The position numbers and the translations under genes are program-made. 64,000 nt of DNA. It comes from Ulvibacter algarum (GTDB taxonomy: Bacteria; Bacteroidota; Bacteroidia; Flavobacteriales; Flavobacteriaceae). Of the stretch, positions 60,736 through 64,000 are shown in pieces. The stretch spans positions 1-64,000 of the forward strand of contig CANLBJ010000003.1 in assembly GCA_947488905.1 (NCBI GenBank), given 5' to 3'. Numbering within the stretch: the stretch's first letter is position 1; each line of letters begins with the position of its first letter. Below the pieces are notes generated by a model that worked only from the letters and a program-made list of their open reading frames with translations, made no database searches and was not told the DNA's origin.

Positions 60736-62034
60736 ATGCTTCATAAGAGAATCATTAATAGACAGGTAAATAAGCACTTTACATATAAAGATATTGAAAG
60801 ATGTATTAAAGAAGCGGCACTTATGGAAAGCGGCGTCGTACCTCACACGGATGCTATTGTAGATGGTTTGCTAAAGTACTATTTAGAACACCCAAGAGAA
60901 GAACGCTTTAAGTATGCATTAACCGATTTCGCACTCAAATTCGTCAAACTTTTAGATAATAAACTTTATAGTCCGTACGCAAAATTTCCGTTACGTGATA
61001 CTTTTAAAAAACTTGCAGATTTTAAATCTGCAGAAATTAAAAGTATAGATGATTTTAATAGATGGTATGAATTCAATTTTGAAGGAAACAGCGGTACCGT
61101 TATTATAGATCATCTAGAGGCATTAAAGGATTACGTAAATAAAGCTATTGATGAGCTTAATGTATACATTAATCAAGATCAAGATTCTGCATTAAAAACA
61201 GCAGAAAACGTTTCTATTTTATTTGAGAAAATCACTGCAAAAAGTGAGGAGATAAAAGACACTCTTTTAATAAGCAACAGTCTTGATGAAGAAATAGAAA
61301 AGGTTGTAAACTACTTTCTAAGGAAGAAAAATAGTCTTCCTGATAATAAAACGCCTAAGCAAAAAGAAGCGCATAAAATTTTAAGAGAGGAATACGATAG
61401 AGCTGTAGAAATTAAGAAAAAGGTAGATGACTTTTTTGTTGAAGTTGAATATAAACTGGGACAGTTATTAGACAGATCTGCCTATGCAAGTACGCAACTT
61501 ATAACGGTACAAGATAATTTTAAAAATAAATCTGCAGTTAGAATTAATATCAAGCGCCTCTTGAAGTTTACATTAGAGCAAGCCAAATTTTCAAAAAAAG
61601 AAGGTTTCTTATTACCTGAACATTTCCCAATTAAGTCTGTAGTATCTGAACGTTTTAAACATATTGGTTTGGTTTATTATGAAGAATTTGGTCTTCAGAA
61701 AAGCTACGTTATTGAGCCTAAGACTAATGAAGCACATCTTAAATCACAAGTTTTGAAACTGGATACAGAATTAACAAGGCAAGAGAATACCGCAAAATGG
61801 GTTAATCTATTCAAAAAGCAGTTGCAAAAAGAAAGAGAGATTGATTTTAGCAATCATTTTTACGATATCGCATTGAAAGAAAATGATACTTTAATTGCAC
61901 TTAAAGTAGGGTTTGAACTTGTAGAGTTTGCAAGACATAATAAAGAGTATGAAATTAAAATAGACAGAGAAATACCAGAATCCTCGCTGTCACAAAATAT
62001 TGCATTATGGAAAATGAAAATAATAAAGAGATAA
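60736..62034 (+). CDS. MukF/MksF-like kleisin subunit (Wadjet JetA type)
   Basis: The 432-residue soluble protein has an N-terminal winged-helix-like part and a long helical middle (TAENVSILFEKITAKSEEIKDTLL, KKKVDDFFVEVEYKLGQLLD). It is the first gene of a plus-strand operon whose next members match MukE/MksE-like and SMC-type proteins, so this should be the kleisin/JetA. The frame is open upstream to 60646 but the only good start is ATG 60736. The family call rests on context and layout; Wadjet versus MksBEF cannot be settled without the fourth gene. Confidence 0.65.
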   Translation: MLHKRIINRQVNKHFTYKDIERCIKEAALMESGVVPHTDAIVDGLLKYYLEHPREERFKYALTDFALKFVKLLDNKLYSPYAKFPLRDTFKKLADFKSAEIKSIDDFNRWYEFNFEGNSGTVIIDHLEALKDYVNKAIDELNVYINQDQDSALKTAENVSILFEKITAKSEEIKDTLLISNSLDEEIEKVVNYFLRKKNSLPDNKTPKQKEAHKILREEYDRAVEIKKKVDDFFVEVEYKLGQLLDRSAYASTQLITVQDNFKNKSAVRINIKRLLKFTLEQAKFSKKEGFLLPEHFPIKSVVSERFKHIGLVYYEEFGLQKSYVIEPKTNEAHLKSQVLKLDTELTRQENTAKWVNLFKKQLQKEREIDFSNHFYDIALKENDTLIALKVGFELVEFARHNKEYEIKIDREIPESSLSQNIALWKMKIIKR

Positions 62035-62690
62035 ATCAAAATTTTTCGTTTTTTGAAAACGCCGACGTACAAGAATATTTTGCAGATTTGAATATTGAAT
62101 TGCTATCTGGTAGGCACATCCAGAAAGATAGATTTTATCTCTACAAACTACTTAAAGATTACTACAACGAACTTTCGTTTTATTATGAAAAATTATATGG
62201 TTTAGAGCTATTAATGGAAACCAGAGAGAACTCTAAATACTACTATGTCGATTATCCCGATACATCTAAAGGAGCGCTTGCAAATCCGTTGCGCCACAAA
62301 ATGTTAACTCAGAAACAAACGCTAATAGGTCTAATATTACTTAATATGTATTATGAGCAGTATTTTGAAAATAAAAAAGAGGTACGCTTTGCGGACATTA
62401 AAAAAGAAATTAAAGAAAGTGAGAACAACATTTTGTACAAAAAATTATTTTTCAACAAAGTGCAAGACGATTATCTTGAGGGCGACTGGTCAATAAAAGT
62501 TATAAAACCATTTAAAAGTGTGTTAAGAGAATTCAGTAGGCTAGGATGGATTACAAACCTGGCAGTCGAGGATGGCGAAGAAATTCATTTTGTGCTTCGT
62601 GAACCCATTATTAGGTTTCAAAAATTATATGAAAAAGAAATTACAAACTTCACAGAGTTCAGTGAAAAATACCTTAGCCAATTACAATGA
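62007..62690 (+). CDS. MukE/MksE-like subunit (Wadjet JetB, DUF4194-type)
   Basis: The 227-residue protein has helical and winged-helix features (FADLNIELLSGRHIQKDRF, LIGLILLNMYYEQYF, LREFSRLGWITNL) typical of MukE-like kleisin-binding proteins. It starts within the end of the upstream gene, overlapping by 28 bases, and its stop overlaps the next start (ATGA, 62687-62690). This tight coupling fits a fixed-stoichiometry complex. Confidence 0.65.
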   Translation: MENENNKEINQNFSFFENADVQEYFADLNIELLSGRHIQKDRFYLYKLLKDYYNELSFYYEKLYGLELLMETRENSKYYYVDYPDTSKGALANPLRHKMLTQKQTLIGLILLNMYYEQYFENKKEVRFADIKKEIKESENNILYKKLFFNKVQDDYLEGDWSIKVIKPFKSVLREFSRLGWITNLAVEDGEEIHFVLREPIIRFQKLYEKEITNFTEFSEKYLSQLQ

Positions 62691-64000
62691 TAGAATATCC
62701 TAGAATTTTTTCGTTATCTACGGTTGGTATTAGAAAGCACTATAATCAAGACTATTTACTGCATCGCGTAAGAACAGATTTTACCGGTAATAATGGTATT
62801 GGTAAATCGCTTATAGCAGACTTATTTCAACTCATATTTATTGGGCAAAAGAGCAAAATAAGTTTTGGTACAGAAAGTTTTAAAAACAAAGATAGGCACA
62901 TACATACCATACCTTACGATACCGATGATGCCTACGTTTTTATACATATTGAGTTTAAGAAAAATGAATTTATAACCATTGGTACTAACATAGGTAACAA
63001 GCGTAGCAGACCTTTGAAATCTTTTTGGATATTAAACCAAGCCTATAATGATAATGACAAAAAAGACCTTGAAACTTTGTCACTTAACGCCGACCAGCTA
63101 TCATACAGTATAGATTTTTTAAAAGATGGCCACTTTTTGCCTATAAGCCAACTTGCAAGACACCTTAAAAAGAATAAAAAAGGATTTCTGAAATCGTTTA
63201 CGGATGTAGAAGATAAAAAGGAATACTATGAATTTCTTTATTCAAATGAGCTTTTGCCCATAAATCTTGCGATTGATGAAAATATGGACGCTTTCGCGAA
63301 AGTGATACAATCCTTTTCAAAAGCAAACTCGTTAGATACTGAAAGCGATAAGATTTTAAAAGATTTTCTATTTGAAAATAGTTTGGACACGCTTCAGTCT
63401 AAATACCAATCAAACAAAGAGAAGCTTGAGAAACTAATAAATGAATACAATGAGCTGGATGAGGAAATACATACGATTGAATTAAAACAAGAAGTGTTAG
63501 GCGATCTTAAAGAGTTACAACAGCTTAAAAATGAATCTCAAAAAAAATACCTTACAGCAAAATATCACATCAATTATTTTAGGTATGATAAAGTAGCAAC
63601 TAACTGCACAGATACTTCCGATAAGATAAAGAAGGAAACAGATTTTATTGGTAATTTAAAAAAAGGAGTCCCTAAAATTGAAAAACAAATAGGAATTACA
63701 AAGTCGGAATACGACACCTATTCTAATGCTCAAATATTCTTCATAAATTATAAAAATCTGTTCAATACAAGATCGAAAAAATTAGAAAGTCTTAACCAGC
63801 TTCAAAAAATGAAGCTACCTATAATAGATCAAGCAAATTTAGTTGAGATAGATATTGATGAATATGGCGACCAGATAATCATTGAAAAGATAAATAAGCT
63901 TAATTCAGCTTTAGAAAAATACGGCACGATACATAACATAAATGAAAAAACGCTATCGCAACGAAAAATAATAACAGAATACAAAGAGAAAAAAACCTCA
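62687..64000 (+). CDS. SMC-like ATPase (MukB/JetC type), cut by the window end
   Basis: The frame is open from ATG 62687 to the right edge (438 codons) without a stop. The Walker A loop is TGNNGIGKSLIADLF (Gly34-Ser41), an SMC/MukB-type P-loop. A small globular head segment follows, then from about residue 225 Lys/Glu/Leu-rich coiled coil (NSLDTLQSKYQSNKEKLEKLI). It would be the loop-extruding ATPase of a MukFEB/Mks/Wadjet complex. A palindromic element at 63288-63304 encodes DAFAKV. The other half and any JetD nuclease lie beyond the window. Confidence 0.75.
   Translation, partial: MIEYPRIFSLSTVGIRKHYNQDYLLHRVRTDFTGNNGIGKSLIADLFQLIFIGQKSKISFGTESFKNKDRHIHTIPYDTDDAYVFIHIEFKKNEFITIGTNIGNKRSRPLKSFWILNQAYNDNDKKDLETLSLNADQLSYSIDFLKDGHFLPISQLARHLKKNKKGFLKSFTDVEDKKEYYEFLYSNELLPINLAIDENMDAFAKVIQSFSKANSLDTESDKILKDFLFENSLDTLQSKYQSNKEKLEKLINEYNELDEEIHTIELKQEVLGDLKELQQLKNESQKKYLTAKYHINYFRYDKVATNCTDTSDKIKKETDFIGNLKKGVPKIEKQIGITKSEYDTYSNAQIFFINYKNLFNTRSKKLESLNQLQKMKLPIIDQANLVEIDIDEYGDQIIIEKINKLNSALEKYGTIHNINEKTLSQRKIITEYKEKKTS
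63288..63304. repeat. palindromic element in the SMC-like gene
   Basis: ACGCTTTCGCGAAAGTG has one outer mismatch. It encodes DAFAKV after the ATPase head. Confidence 0.75.

Noticed and set aside
1-64000. CRISPR arrays, insertion-sequence transposases, rRNA genes
   Set aside because: No evenly spaced direct repeats, no transposase-type ORF with DDE or HUH motifs and no rRNA sequence were seen.

Overview
The window looks like a chromosome segment from a member of the Flavobacteriaceae (Bacteroidota), probably marine. Evidence for this: -7 promoter elements of the form TAnnTTTG, a type IX secretion sorting domain, porT beside the menaquinone methyltransferase gene, a TamL-type outer-membrane assembly lipoprotein, an AccD without zinc cysteines, fused RND-TolC metal pumps and low GC. 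The genus cannot be fixed from the sequence.

Layout. (1) 1-2081: a tyrosine recombinase gene followed, in the same direction, by two small genes that sit between an attI-like junction and a long attC-like imperfect palindrome. This resembles an integron cassette array that continues past the left edge. (2) 2.2-30.7 kb: ordinary core chromosome. It carries a T9SS-exported thioredoxin-like protein, purT, the K+ uptake pair trkA-trkH, menG/ubiE-porT, an RNA methyltransferase, tamL, fbaA, accD, rpsO-pnp, an ECF sigma factor with a likely membrane partner, an 11-PAS hybrid-like sensor kinase with a CheY-like regulator, and a FUSC-type membrane protein. (3) 30.76-31.43 kb: a boundary zone with a decayed tRNA-Arg split by a 20-bp palindrome, embedded in a duplicated GIY-YIG nuclease unit. 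(4) 31.5-60.5 kb: a large all-minus-strand metal-resistance block in three operon-like groups. Group A is DUF6660, CzcA-TolC fusion, CzcB, Fur and a Zn/Cd-type P-ATPase. Group B is a K+ channel, NTF2-like protein, universal stress protein, APC permease, copper P-ATPase CopA, DUF2911, PepSY, DUF305 and CusB. Group C is an HYC_CC_PP protein, CusA, CusC/TolC, an HMA-AraC regulator, a multicopper oxidase fused to a CopB-like barrel, and two DUF3347 proteins flanking a haem-binding protein. (5) 60.7 kb to the right edge: the first three genes of a MukFEB/Mks/Wadjet-type SMC operon, the third cut by the window end.

How it works together. Groups B and C form a periplasm-centred copper system: CopA exports Cu(I) from the cytoplasm, the multicopper oxidase detoxifies it, DUF3347, DUF305 and Met/His-rich proteins bind it, and CusABC pumps it across the outer membrane. 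Group A does the same for Zn/Cd/Co under a Fur-family regulator. The SMC operon is probably a plasmid-restriction or chromosome-organisation system.

Two short sequence signatures split the window. A terminator-linked TTCGGAAA motif is found between genes only in the core part. A palindrome, GCTTTCGCGAAAGC, is found only from 32.3 kb rightwards, mostly in frame inside genes, where it adds AFAKA or RFRES to the proteins. This suggests that the right half has a different history from the left.
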